From NCBI GenBank assembly GCA_016165875.1, contig JABBOT010000031.1, positions 2,214,454-2,278,453 of the forward strand: a stretch of DNA of 64,000 bases, read 5' to 3'. The first letter of the stretch is position 1, and each line of letters opens with the position of its first letter. Position numbers and translations under genes: made by a program. Below, piece by piece: positions 53,160 to 63,830 of this stretch. Below the pieces are notes generated by a model. The model was not told the origin of the DNA. It saw only the letters and a list, made by a program, of their open reading frames with translations, and did not search any database. The stretch comes from Acanthopleura granulata (lineage: Eukaryota; Mollusca; Polyplacophora; Chitonida; Chitonidae).

Positions 53160-55570
53160 CATTTGGTAAAATACTAGTAGTCACCTATGACTAGGATATA
53201 GACATTGGCATTGCAAGTCCTAAGCAATGGCCCAAAAATATCTACAGCAATACTTTCACCAACACTTCCGGTCATTCGGCCACGGTGTGGGCCCCGGGGT
53301 TACTACCAAGAAGTCTTACGCCGATTTCACGTGTCACATGACCGACACCATTCTTGGACATCATTCTGTAACCCAGGCCATATATATGACTGGCGAATTT
53401 TTCCCATCGTCTTTCCCACCTCCATGTCACCACCACACGGTCAGTCATGACACTCAGTCAAAATGCGTCTATTGAGAGACCTTGGCATTACGAGATTTCC
53501 CGCGTTTCCCTACCCACTTCGGAACCAAATGTGGGCCTTCCGTTGCCAAAAGGCTGAATTGCCCCCACAAAGCTTTGGTCACAAAACCGTAACCCCGTAC
53601 CTGAACCCAATGTGGTTTACGGCCTTCCTTTACCCACTGGATGACAGGTTGAATATCTTCGTCTTCCCGCTGAGCTCGAGCTAAATCATAACTCGGGACC
53701 ACCGCTTCCACAATACGAAGGCTATCCCCCGCGTTTATCGATTCAGTCCTGTTGCACTGTTTGCATGGACATCGACTTAATGCATCTGCATTAGTGTGCC
53801 GCTTGCCAGGTCGGTCCTCCATGCGAATCTGACACACTGAGAGTGCCTCAATCCACCTAGCCACTTGTCCCTCGCTCTCCTTAAAGTTCATGAGCCATAT
53901 TAAGGTTGCATGGTCGGTTCTCACCAGGAACGCTTTCCCATACAGATAGTGTCGGAACCTCTTCACGAAGAACACCACCGCAAGCAGCTCTCTTCGGGTA
54001 ACACTGTAGGCCCTCTCAGACTGTGAGCAGCCTGGCAGCAAAAGCAAAATCCCCCCTCACTGTTTCCCTGCCTCTGCGATAGCAAGGCCCCGATTCCAGT
54101 ATTACTTGAATCCGTATCCAGAATAAATTCTATGCTGAAGTCAGGCATCGCCAAAATTGGCGCAGATATCAACCTCTCCTTCAGATTCCTGAATGCCCCG
54201 TCGCACGCGTCGTTTCACACAAACTCACTGTCTTCCATTGTAAGCTTGTGAAGAGGGGCTACAATTCTAGCAAACCCCTGGACGAATCGCCTGTAATAGC
54301 TAGAAAGCCCCAGAAAGCTACGAGCCTCCGTCTTCTTCGTTGGTGTAAGCTACTCCAGTATAGCTGCAACCTTTTCCAGAGATCTGTCTCAATTCCGTCG
54401 GCAGACACCACGTATCCCGGATACGTGACCTTTTTCGCTCAGATCGCACATTTGGATCGCTTCAGCTGAAACCCATGTGCCTTCAAGCGTTGAAACACCT
54501 CTTCCAAGCGAGTAAACATTTCTGTAAAGGTTCTACCGAAGACATTGACGTCGTCTGGGTAAACTACACAAGTTTCATAGTTTAGTCTTAGCAGCACTAC
54601 CTCCATCAACCGCTCAAATGTGTCAGGTGTGTTGCATAGCTCAAAAGGCATTACCTTAAACTGGTACAACCATTTTCTTGTGGCAAATGCGGCCGTGCAT
54701 TCATCATCTAGCTCGAGTTCAACCTGCCAGTATCAAGTCAAGGGTACTCCACCACTTTGCTCCAGCCAAGTCATCGAGAGAGTCGTCAGTTCAAGGTATC
54801 GGGTATGCATCCTTCTCGGTGACTTTAGTTAAGGCACGGTAGTCAACGCAAAACCTCGTTTTACAGTCTTTCTTCTTGATTAAAAGCATGGGGGCAGGCC
54901 ATGAGCCGTAGGAGGGTTCAATAACCCCATGCCGTAATATGTCGTCCACATACCTGTCCACTTCCAGTCGCAGAGGGGCTTGCCCCGGTGGAATGGGAAT
55001 TGGCGGGGCATTTTCAGTCTTCACAGGATGGCGCACTAACCTGGCTCTACCTAAGTCGTCATCCTCCCTTGCAAAAATATTTGCCCACTTCACCAAGAGA
55101 TCTACCAAGGTGGGCCTCTTCGGATCTTCCCGTAACGTACTCTGAACCTTGGATGAGGTCACCATCTCATTCCCCTGGGGGAATGGTAAAGGTGTTCTGG
55201 GCCGTACTTCGATGACAACCCAATGTTCCGATCACCTTGCACTGCATGTACCGTCTAGCTATCTTGATCCTGTGGTTTTCAGTGTCAATCACACATCTAT
55301 TATTACTCAGGAACCCGTAGCCTAAAATGGCATCGGCAGAGATACCACAAAACCACCAAATTTTGTTCCCGTTCCATTCCGCCTAGGTTGATGAGAAATT
55401 TACCCTCCCCGTGCATAGGCATGTCCGTCCCATCTGCGATGCGCACGCCATCCAAAGTAGACACAGTGAGTGTCGGTCTTGCCTCAGCTGTCATATCTTC
55501 CCACATTCGCCGACTTAACAGAGAGAGCTAAGCACCAGTGTCAACATAGCACAGAGCTTTATTTGACCCT
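53160..55570 (-). mobile_element. Decayed Ty3/gypsy-type LTR retrotransposon, pol region
   Basis: Read on the minus strand, the order is protease, reverse transcriptase, RNase H, integrase. Protease (about 55560-55300): YVDTGA followed by an in-frame stop, then LSLLSRRMWEDM. RT (about 55165-54430): RLEVDRYVDDILRHGVIEPS, RFCVDYRALTKVT, and the catalytic box VVYPDDVNVFG (YPDD). RNase H (about 54172-53700): TDSSNTGIGALLSQ, VTRRELLAVVFFVKRFRHYL, RTDHATLIWLMNFKE, HTNADALSRC. Integrase (about 53470-53165): YWPGLQNDVQEWC, VDIFGPL, YILVIGDY. Several frameshifts and stops break the polyprotein, so it is inactive. No LTRs were identified; the left end beyond the protease is lost. Confidence 0.85.
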
Positions 55571-55625
55571 ATCCATGCAGAAAGATGGAACCCAGCTTCA
55601 AGCCCAGGGCAAGGACCCTTTCTTC

Positions 55626-55695
55626 GGAACCTAAGAAAAGGCAAGAAATTAGAATAAGTCTATACCGGAGTAAAACAAAAATGACATAACCGTGA
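55626..55695. repeat. Short repeat shared with 62610-62685
   Basis: CCTAAGA.AAGGCAAGAA.TTAGAATAAG.CTATACCGGAG is present in both places, just upstream of the two LINE tails. It may be part of the same duplicated block or an LTR edge. Confidence 0.5.
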
Positions 55696-55699
55696 AGTT

Positions 55700-56144
55700 G
55701 TATCCAATTCGACAAAACTGTTTCATTGTCTAAACATTGTCTTAAGCAGTGCAAGACTAGCGATATAGAAACGGGGGGGGGGGGGGTGTGGCTTGCTAAC
55801 AAGCGGATTCTGTGTGTTGAAAAAATCACCCGAGCTCTTCATTACCACAACAACAAGAGTCAAGTATCCAATATCATTGCAAAATATATCAAATACAATC
55901 CATTTGTTAAAGTAAATGACACAGATGATGTACAGTTATTATAAATACAGTTTGTATGTATGGGTGAGGTATATTCGTAATCTATGTGTATAATTTGAGA
56001 TGTATATATTTTTATATATTGCTCTTCCATGGCTATGTTATGTCTGTGATATTCTTATCTTTTAAACCATAGTCACGATTTTGGATATGCGCAATCGTGT
56101 ATTTCAGTATGAATGGAAATAAATATTTTTTCAAAAGAAAAAAA
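55700..56144 (+). mobile_element. LINE 3' tail, copy A, joined to a tRNA-Val 3' half
   Basis: It contains the end of an open frame (IAKYIKYNPFVKVNDTDDVQ, stop at 55944), a ~190-base 3' UTR and an A-rich end (TTTCAAAAGAAAAAAAA). It is 5'-truncated. The same tail is at 63088-63778 (copy B). Its A-rich end abuts the middle of a tRNA-Val sequence. An untouched site for the SINE present in copy B lies at about 55990-56003. Confidence 0.75.
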
Positions 56145-56196
56145 ATCACGTCTGCTTAACACGCAGAAGGTCGCGAGTTCGATCCCCGCCGGAACC
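56145..56196 (+). pseudogene. tRNA-Val 3' half
   Basis: It starts ATCACGTCTGCTTAACACGC and continues through an intact T arm (GCGAGTTCGATCCCCGC) to GGAACC. The 5' part is missing, replaced by the LINE tail. Confidence 0.85.
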
Positions 56197-56746
56197 TGCT
56201 TTTATTTTCATTATTATTATTATTTGAGGTTTCGCTTCACTTTGCGTGTTTTAGCCATTTGACACCTGTTTACTTTGAATCTCTTTCATTTCAATGCTTC
56301 CTTTGTTCACGTGGTGTCAGATTATTTATCCTCTCTTCCACTGTTTTCAAACAAGTCGATGTAGTTACATAAAATTAATCCAACCGTTTCCTAAATTATC
56401 CTAGAGCTATAAGAGGGCTTTTTTTACCTCTCAAGAAAAGTGTTAAAAATTACAGGTCGTCAATGTAAATATGTTGACTAAGGCTGGTGCATGGATGGTT
56501 AATTCATTTTTCTGAATTTATGACTTATACGTGCCATTTGCCACACTGCGTAGCAAAATACGCGCAGCAATAGGATTAAACAAGAGACTTATTGATTAGA
56601 TCAAGTATCAATACCTGGTGACACATGCAGAGCACACCCTGCGATCTGTGGTCACATAGGAAATTATAGATCATTGGATGACTGACACGGGCTTTATACA
56701 ACCCTTAGATGCACAACTACACAGAACCAATGACCGTCTTCTGTGC

Positions 56747-56818
56747 GGTTCTGTGGTGTAGTGGTTATCACGTCTGCTTTACACGCAGAAGGTCGCGAGT
56801 TCGAACCTCGCCAGAACC
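56747..56818 (+). tRNA. tRNA-Val (anticodon TAC)
   Basis: 72 nt with closing acceptor stem GGTTCTG/CAGAACC, D arm, anticodon stem TCTGC/GCAGA around loop TTTACAC (anticodon TAC) and T arm GCGAG-TTCGAAC-CTCGC. A T-run follows directly (56819-56825), as expected for Pol III termination. The gene looks functional. Confidence 0.93.
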
Positions 56819-56905
56819 TTTTTTTATTTATCTTCAAAAATTTTTGTTATTGCTGTAATTGTAACTCTGCCCAAAACATATACAGATTTTAGTTACTTAT
56901 TTCAT

Positions 56906-57122
56906 TGATGTTTTTCACCGTACTCAAGAATATTTCACTTATACCACGGTGGCCATCTTTATGGTGGGAGAAAACCCAGTAGAGCACGCGGAAAAGTTTG
57001 TTGGTGGACATTCCCACGAACGGACGGAAAGGAAGCCATCATGAGCTGGACTTGAACTCACACCGACCGCTTTGGTGAGAGGCCCTTGGGTCATTACGCC
57101 CAGCTGGCGCGCTAACCCCATC
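56906..57122 (-). repeat. SINE family 1, reversed, near full length
   Basis: On the minus strand it reads from GGGGTTAGCGCGCCAGCTGG through GCGGTCGGTGTGAGTTCAAG to TATAAGTGAAATATTCTTGA. It includes the tRNA-like head. Confidence 0.85.
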
Positions 57123-57606
57123 GGTTAAAATACAAGTCAAATTTATGTCAGAATTCGGAAACGTTAATAAGTATAGAAATAATAAGTGATGAAGGCAAAT
57201 ACTGACATGTACTATTTATCCCCTATCCACATCCACGAATTTTGTATACAGTATACATGCCATTCTGACCAAGACGTAAGTGGATCACAAACAAAACAAT
57301 AGGGTCAGCCCATGAATTGGCGTGTGCTGTAAAGTCTTAATTAATTAGGATTCAACAAATCTTTCCAGTAGCTTTTGTTTTGTTATTTCCCTAGCAGTCT
57401 ATATCTGTTGCTCTACTTTTGGTGGTTGTAGTGACAATTCGGCATGTTCGCGTTTCAGTATTCGTATTGTCATTTATCGTTCATACATAAATATAGTGAA
57501 ACTGCGGAATGTACCTTCTGCTTAAATGTGGAAGGACATATTGAAAAATAAACCCATTGTATATACGATTCAACAGTTGATCAACTTGCTTCTCCTGTCA
57601 ACCAGC

Positions 57607-57678
57607 GGTTCCGTGGTGTAGTGGTTATCACGTCTGCTTAACACGCAGAAGGTCGCGAGTTCGATCCTCGCCGGAACC
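57607..57678 (+). tRNA. tRNA-Val (anticodon AAC)
   Basis: 72 nt with acceptor stem GGTTCCG/CGGAACC, anticodon stem TCTGC/GCAGA around TTAACAC (anticodon AAC) and T arm GCGAG-TTCGATC-CTCGC. The T-run terminator is at 57690-57697. It differs from the neighbour at 56747 at only a few bases. Confidence 0.95.
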
Positions 57679-58215
57679 TGCAGTTGTTCTTTTTTTCTTT
57701 GATATACTGATACATTGAAGTTTCACTTTATTTCATTTTATTTTTTTCATTTTACGTAGCTTTCAATATTTCATTTAGTTAGCCGAATGAATAATGATTG
57801 AAGACTGGGTCCTGTAATGCTGTAGGCATACATGGCGTACATCACACAAGATGAGTCTCACTACCACTGACTGGTTGTCGCCATCATTGTTATATGACTG
57901 TCACAGTCTCACAAAAGTGGCACCCTTTTCCCCACACTTAGGGACGTCGTCCAAGGTGTGTAAGAAAGAACATGATCTAAAGTGAAATAAAAAGCATTCA
58001 AACTAAAGCTGATGATCAAAATTTGAAAACTTTGTCTACTTGTTTTGTTATTTGCTAATCCATCTTATGTTTATTTTATCCTTATTTGCATAGAATTTAT
58101 TATGCAAGCGAGGTTATTAAAAATGTCTTAATCTCTTCTCGATTAAACTCAAAACAGCATCCCCTGGTTTATTGCAGAATAATGTTTTTAAATCACACGT
58201 CGTGAAAAAATGTAT

Positions 58216-58313
58216 CGGTTACATGGATAGAGCACTCTGGTTTCCTCACCCATATGTATGATGGCCCTCATATCTGGAGTACTGCCTGTACCAATCAAAT
58301 AAATAAATAAATA
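58216..58313 (+). repeat. SINE-like remnant
   Basis: A faint tRNA-like and body match ending TACCAATCAAATAAATAAAT. Mostly decayed. Confidence 0.5.
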
Positions 58314-58689
58314 GGGATGTTGACCTATTGACAATGACAATGGAAAACAGGAGAGTGTAAAAAAGGCCAAATTTGACGACCCTGTATCGACTGCCATAGA
58401 CGATGAAGAGGGAAAGAAATGCAGCAGTGTGCACGGATGTGAAGAGATGACGCCAAGGCTCTCCTAAGAACAAACAACTGTGCTGCTGGGTTACAGAAGA
58501 AAACAGAGGAAAGCGTCTCGCGGAAGACGTCGCCCCCATATCGATTTGGACTAGAAAGACTGTGTTGCGTGTCATCCAATTAGCTCAAGAATGAGTACTT
58601 ACGGTCTCCTAATTATTATTATCACAATGTCTGTTCAAAGTTCAATTGGATGGTCCTAGCGGTCATTGCTAGTCTTGACATATTGCTGA

Positions 58690-61600
58690 ATTGGAACGAT
58701 TTCATTATTTTAGGGGTGATTATGATTTTGTAGAAAACAATATTTTAGAAAAGAGTGGCGGCAATCTTAACTCAAGAACTGATGGTGCTAATGAAATGAA
58801 TATCTTATAAAATGAGTTTGATATGTGTGATATATTTCCTGAAGTAAATCCTGACAAACTTTGTTATTCTTGGTCAAAGGGTAAGGTTGCATGTTTAAAC
58901 AGATTTTATATGCCCTCTTCAGTAGTGATATTGGCGGATATCATATCAACCGCGTTCTCTGATCACTCCTGTGTTTATAATGATGTTTGTTTTGACAATG
59001 TTTTTACTTGGGGGCTTTTTCATTGAAAAGCAATATGTCAGACCTAGGTCATAACGAACTTGTGAACAGTATTCAAAACGAGTTTGACAGATATTTTAGC
59101 AATTATGATAATGACAGGTTGATTGATTTACGGGATGAGTGTAAAGAATCATATAAACTGATAATACAAAAACATTGTCAAGAAGTTGCCACATTGAAAC
59201 GAACTCAATTAAATGACCTTGAAAGAGACCTTTATCAACTTTGTGTTGACCCTGTCAATAACCGTGTTGTAACTGAAAATGTTAAACGGGGCTATTAATG
59301 CGTCACATAAAGCAGTTCACGCCGATACAGTTATTACAGCTAAATCTAGTTATTTTGATCACGGTGAAAAACCAAGCCGTTGTTTTATTAGGCGCAAAGT
59401 GGGAAGAGGGAGAAAGAGAATGATTACTAAACTGAAATGTCACGATCCTGTGGGTGTATTGCGTGGTAATCAAAGTGACATTGCCCGTTATATCACATCA
59501 TATTACAAAGAATTGTAAAAGAAACTGACATAGACAGTCAAGAAGAGTTTTTGTGCCAGTTACCCAAGTTGTCTGATGAATGTAAAAATTTATGTGAAGG
59601 TTTAATGACCAGCACTGAACTCTTTATGGCTATGAAGGAGAAGCATAAATATCGTTTTCCTGGTGGGAATGGTCTTCCAGCCGAGTTGTATACGCGGTAT
59701 TGGGACTTGATTAGTTCGATGTTCATTAAAGTTGTTAGTTCATGATTTGCACACAAACAAATGAGTCAGTCTCAACGCTCTGGTTTATTTACTTTACTGT
59801 GCAAGAGCTATGAAAACTCAGAGAATATTAAAAACAGTAGATTGCAAAACTGTGTCCAAAGGTTTGTGTAACAGAGTAAAGAAAGTGATAGATAGTATAG
59901 TTCACCAGAACCAAACTTGTGGTGTAAAAGAAGTGTCTTTCACAACTTACATCTGCTTCGGAATGTTTACGATTATGTGGAACGAAAAGACCTAAAAGCT
60001 TGCTACCTTAGCCTTGACCATGAATAGACCTTTGATAGGGTTGAATAGAAGTGTTCAAAGCGATTTAATTTGGAGAGGAATTTTGTGATTGGGTTAAAAT
60101 AATGTACACTGATATAAATAGTAGCGTTATTGTAAATGGTCGCATATCAGACCAATTTCCTTTGTCTACAGGTGTTCGACAGGACTGTTTCCTTTCCACG
60201 CTGTTGTATGTTTAATCTCCGGAACCATTTCTTTATGCTGTCAGGAATAATGCTACGATTAGGGGTATTAAAATGCCCTGCTCCTCTAAAGAGGCCAAGT
60301 TATCTGCCTTTGTTGACCACGCAACAGTCATTGTGAGTGATGAGATCTCGGTTCCGATGGTTACACAAACGGCGGAAAAGTATGTGAAGGCATCAGGTGC
60401 CAAATTAAATGTGTCCAAAATCTCCTTCTTGCCTTTGGGTAATTTGGACAGATCGACCGTTAAGGACGTTTCCTGTAAAGAGAATGTCAAGATCTGTGGC
60501 GCATATTTTGGCGCAAACCAATCGGAACTGAATTCTAAGCACGTGTTACTAAAACTTAAGAAGAAGGTGACATCATGGAAATGGTAGATATCTGTCTCTA
60601 AGAGGAAAGTCTGGTTTGTTAAACTCCGTTGCTATGTCAATGTTATTGTTCACGGCCCAATGCGTCTTTCTGCCGCTGACATGCATAACTCAGTGTACAC
60701 GTTCTGTTTTTCGTTTTCTTTGGGAGAACAAGCCCGAATGTATTAAGAGATCTGTGACATATAATTGTTTATTTAAAGGTGGGCTGAATATTACTAATAT
60801 AGAATGTAAATACAAAGCGTTGTTGGCCCGGCATATCTTAAAGTTATTGAATGGTATTATCGCTGAATAGAGATATGTTGCCATGTATTGGATTGGTATG
60901 TCACTGAGACAATTTTTCCCTGAATGTGCCAGTATGAATATTCCACATTCAGAGAGAATACCGTTGTACTATAGTTGGGCTGTTAGTGCTTGGTGAGAAT
61001 TTTACAATGGCCAGCAGTTACCGCCTGTCATATTTACAACCAAATCTATTTCTAACAAACTTGTAAAAAATGTTGAAGACATTCCTCGGGTTGTTGTTAA
61101 ATATCCACAGTTTCAGTGGAATTTTACTGGAGGGCATGTTTTTAATACATTTTTGGATCACAATTTGGTAAATTTTTCTTTTAAACTTGTACACGATATC
61201 CTGCCTGTTACGGAAAGATTATTGAGAGGACACGTAGCTTCCGACGACAGTTGCATCTTTCGTCAGTCTTTTGAAACGGTTAAACATTTGTTTGTCGAGT
61301 GTAATATTGTCCATCAGGTTTATGGATTCTTCAACCGAATTTTTATGTTGTATGCTTGTTTTATATCTAATATGAATGAAAAGGAGTTAATTTACAAGAT
61401 TTTGGAAAATATTGATGAAAAAAACAAATCAGTATGCATATCTCTAATATCTGTGATTCAGTTTTCCATATGGTGTAACCGCAACGAAATGGTATTTAGC
61501 AAAACGGCCTGTAGAAGAGATGCAAAGACGGTTATAGCCACGGCAAAAGGAATTATTCGATCGAGTGTTCATTTTGACTTTGTACGAGTGAGCCAACAAT

Positions 61601-61700
61601 CTTTTGAGAAACTATGGTGTAAAAACAACGCAATGTACACCCTTAGGAATGGAAAGGTTATACTTCGTATTTAAACTATCTAGTCACCTTTTAAGTCTGT
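58690..61700 (+). mobile_element. Decayed Tx1-type LINE (ORF2 relic)
   Basis: Read left to right in shifting frames: end of an apurinic-type endonuclease (YSWSKGKVACLNRFY, then AFSDHSCV with the SDH motif, ~58820-58980); linker (59008-59520, FDHGEKPSRCF); start of reverse transcriptase (KEKHKYRFPGGNGLPAELY, ~59630-59700); a damaged catalytic box FVDHATVIV in place of the usual ADD box (~60310-60335); and a C-terminal region (FKLVHDILPVTERLL, FETVKHLFVECN, ~61160-61310) ending NGKVILRI at 61674. Frameshifts and stops abound, so it is dead. The 5' end is cut off within the endonuclease. Confidence 0.8.
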
Positions 61701-61892
61701 TTTATATTTGCTGAGAACGGTTTAATTGCTGCTGCTGGCTGTGATATGTCCATTGATTTTTAAAGAAAAATAGCAATATTGAGGGTAAATCAGTTTGCTC
61801 GAATTGAGTTCGTGTATTTCTTTGCTTTAGAATTATAGCCTTTTCCACACTTTTCTCTTAAACTAAACCACACTTTCTAAAGTTCTAAATAT

Positions 61893-61961
61893 CCGGTTCA
61901 GTGGGGGTTATCACGCCTGCTTAACACGCACAAGGTCGCGAGTTCGATCCTCGCCGGAATC
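61893..61961 (+). pseudogene. tRNA-Val pseudogene (AAC-like)
   Basis: GGTTCAGTGGGGGTTATCAC, then GCTTAACACGC and a perfect T arm (GCGAGTTCGATCCTCGC), ending CGGAATC. The 5' stem and D arm have deletions and mismatches, and the acceptor stem pairs poorly. It lies about 200 bases after the LINE stop codon. Confidence 0.8.
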
Positions 61962-62414
61962 TTCTGGGGTTTTTTTATTCATGTTTTAGGTACAGGCATT
62001 TAAGTTGTATCCCGACATGCAGACATTGCTTTTGAAATGTTCAAACATTTAACTTTGAATAAAGTGATGTACACATATAATCTCAGCGGCTTTAATCGAA
62101 TGTTTGTCGGAGAGTTAGTGTCGGCTGTACACCACATGGACCACTTTGAGGTGATGTCCAAAACTTAAGTGTTATAAAACAAAGCACAAGTATCTGAAGC
62201 TTGATGTTCAAACGTAGGTGAAATTATACTACTACAATACAGTATATAGCCCCAGGTCCAATTTTGATCGACATTGTACATATGTTTAAGAGTTTAACTT
62301 GGATTATAAATTTATGCCAACATCTCAAATCGCTTAGTTAAACGGACCCATAATGGATTGGGTCAAATAAAGAAATGTATACAGATACATGTATGATTAA
62401 ATGCTAAAATTAAA

Positions 62415-62620
62415 CCAGGAGCCTCAGTGGTCGACGGATTAGAAGTCTGGCGTGTTGTCTTTATGCCTCAACAGCGGATCTCGCCAATTCGTTCGCTGTC
62501 AGGTCAAGTCAGCCACAGCTCATCGTATTAAATCGAATCCGGCTCGATGCATGGGATGAAGGATAGCTCTTCTAAATATCATAGCGTGACCTGAAATCTT
62601 CGAGGAAATTCCTAAGACAA
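62415..62620. repeat. Possible SINE head remnant
   Basis: AGCCTCAGTGGTCGACGGATTAGAAGTCTGGCG looks like the A-box region of a tRNA-derived SINE. A B-box is not convincing. It is followed at 62610-62685 by the repeat shared with 55626-55695. Confidence 0.3.
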
Positions 62621-63042
62621 GGCAAGAAGTTAGAATAAGCCTATACCGGAGAAAAAAAAGGAAGACATACCCGTGATGTGTTGCATCTCACATTGTGTCA
62701 ATCTATCAGTAATATAATTGTATTACGGTCAAAAATGCGTTCTTGAATGACGTTTGCGAAATAAATAGTATCTTTTCACAAGAGGAAAAAGAAATTTCCC
62801 TGTCACAGTGTGTCTGCCACTGAGGTTTTGAAAAAGATAACAAGTCGAACTAAAGCTGTATTGTACATCCAAACTCACTACAAGTGTATATGCATACATA
62901 CAACCAGCAGAGAATTTAAAATGATCAATCTGAAGTAAAGAGTAATACATTTTGACAAAGAACCATGTATGTAGAAAACAATGAACTGACTGTGTTGTAT
63001 TCAGCAGAAGACTTAGGCAGACCTATATACACCGCTGAAAGC

Positions 63043-63081
63043 GGTTGCCTGGTGTAGTGGTTTCACGTCTTCTTAACATGC
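63043..63081 (+). pseudogene. tRNA-Val 5' half, interrupted
   Basis: GGTTGCCTGGTGTAGTGGTT then TCACGTCTTCTTAACATGC matches the 5' half of the intact tRNA-Val to just past the anticodon, then stops at LINE sequence. Its partner 3' half is at 63781-63830. Confidence 0.8.
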
Positions 63082-63087
63082 AAAACT

Positions 63088-63778
63088 ACGTTTTCATTTT
63101 CTAAACATTGTCTTAAGCTGTGCAAGACTAGCGATATAGAAACGGGGATTCTGCGTGTTGAAAAAATTTTCATAGCTCTTCTTTACAGTCAAGTTAAAGA
63201 AGCACACGTTTACCACAACAACGAGAGTCAGACATTCAATTTCATTGCAAAATATATCAAATACAATCCATTTGTTAAAATAAATGACACAGATGATGTA
63301 CAGTTGTTATTATAAATACTGTTTGTCTGTATGGGTGAGGTATATTCGTAATCTATGACTATAATTTTGAGGGGCGCCTCCGTGACATAGCCGGTTAGCG
63401 CACAATGATCCTAAGCCTGCCACCAATGCGGTCGCTGTGAGTTCAAGACCGGATCATGCTGGCTTCTTCTCCGCCCGTACGTGGGAAGGTCTGCCAGCAA
63501 CCTGCGGATGTTCGTGGGTTTCCCCCAACCATAATGCTGGCCGCCGTCTAATAAGTGTATAAGTGAAATATTCTTGAGTACGGCGTAAAACACCAATCAA
63601 ATAAATAAGTAAAATAAATATAATTTTGAGATGTATATACTTTTATATATTGCTCTTCCATGTCTATGTTATGTCTGATATTCTTATCATTTAAACCATA
63701 GTCACGATTTTGGATATGCGCAATCGTGTATTTCTGTATGAACGGAAATAAACATTTTTTCAAAAGAAAAAGAAAAAA
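63088..63778 (+). mobile_element. LINE 3' tail, copy B, inserted inside tRNA-Val
   Basis: Homologous to copy A (55700-56144) but with a longer coding end (LLYSQVKEAHVYHNNESQ, then YIKYNPFVKINDTDDVQ), the same 3' UTR and the same A-rich end. It is interrupted by a full SINE at 63372-63619. It is flanked by tRNA-Val halves that overlap by about 20 bases, as a target-site duplication would. Confidence 0.8.
63372..63619 (+). repeat. SINE family 1, full-length reference copy with target duplication
   Basis: It is bounded by perfect 11-base duplications ATAATTTTGAG (63361-63371 and 63620-63630), which fix its ends. Length is 248 bases: a tRNA-like head (GTGACATAGCCGGTTAGCGC as A-box region; GTTCAAGAC fitting the B-box GTTCRANNC), a body (GGAAGGTCTGCCAGCAACCT, GAGTACGGCGTAAAACACCA) and an AAAT-type tail. 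Copy A of the host LINE tail shows the empty site. Confidence 0.93.
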
Positions 63779-63780
63779 AT

Positions 63781-63830
63781 CATGTCTGCTTACCACGTAG
63801 AAGATCGCGAGTTCGGTCCTCGCGGGACCC
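63781..63830 (+). pseudogene. tRNA-Val 3' half, interrupted
   Basis: CATGTCTGCTTACCACGTAG, then a T arm GCGAGTTCGGTCCTCGC, ending GGGACCC. Point changes show it is not under selection. The downstream flank (to 64000) resembles the flank after 56196, so copies A and B belong to a duplicated block. Confidence 0.8.

Noticed and set aside
59008..59298. 96-codon frame as a stand-alone gene
   Set aside because: It is the linker between endonuclease and reverse transcriptase of the decayed LINE, in order with the neighbouring fragments.
55700..63830. Treating LINE tail copies A and B as two independent insertions at the same tRNA-Val base
   Set aside because: Their outer flanks also match each other, so a single insertion followed by block duplication is simpler.
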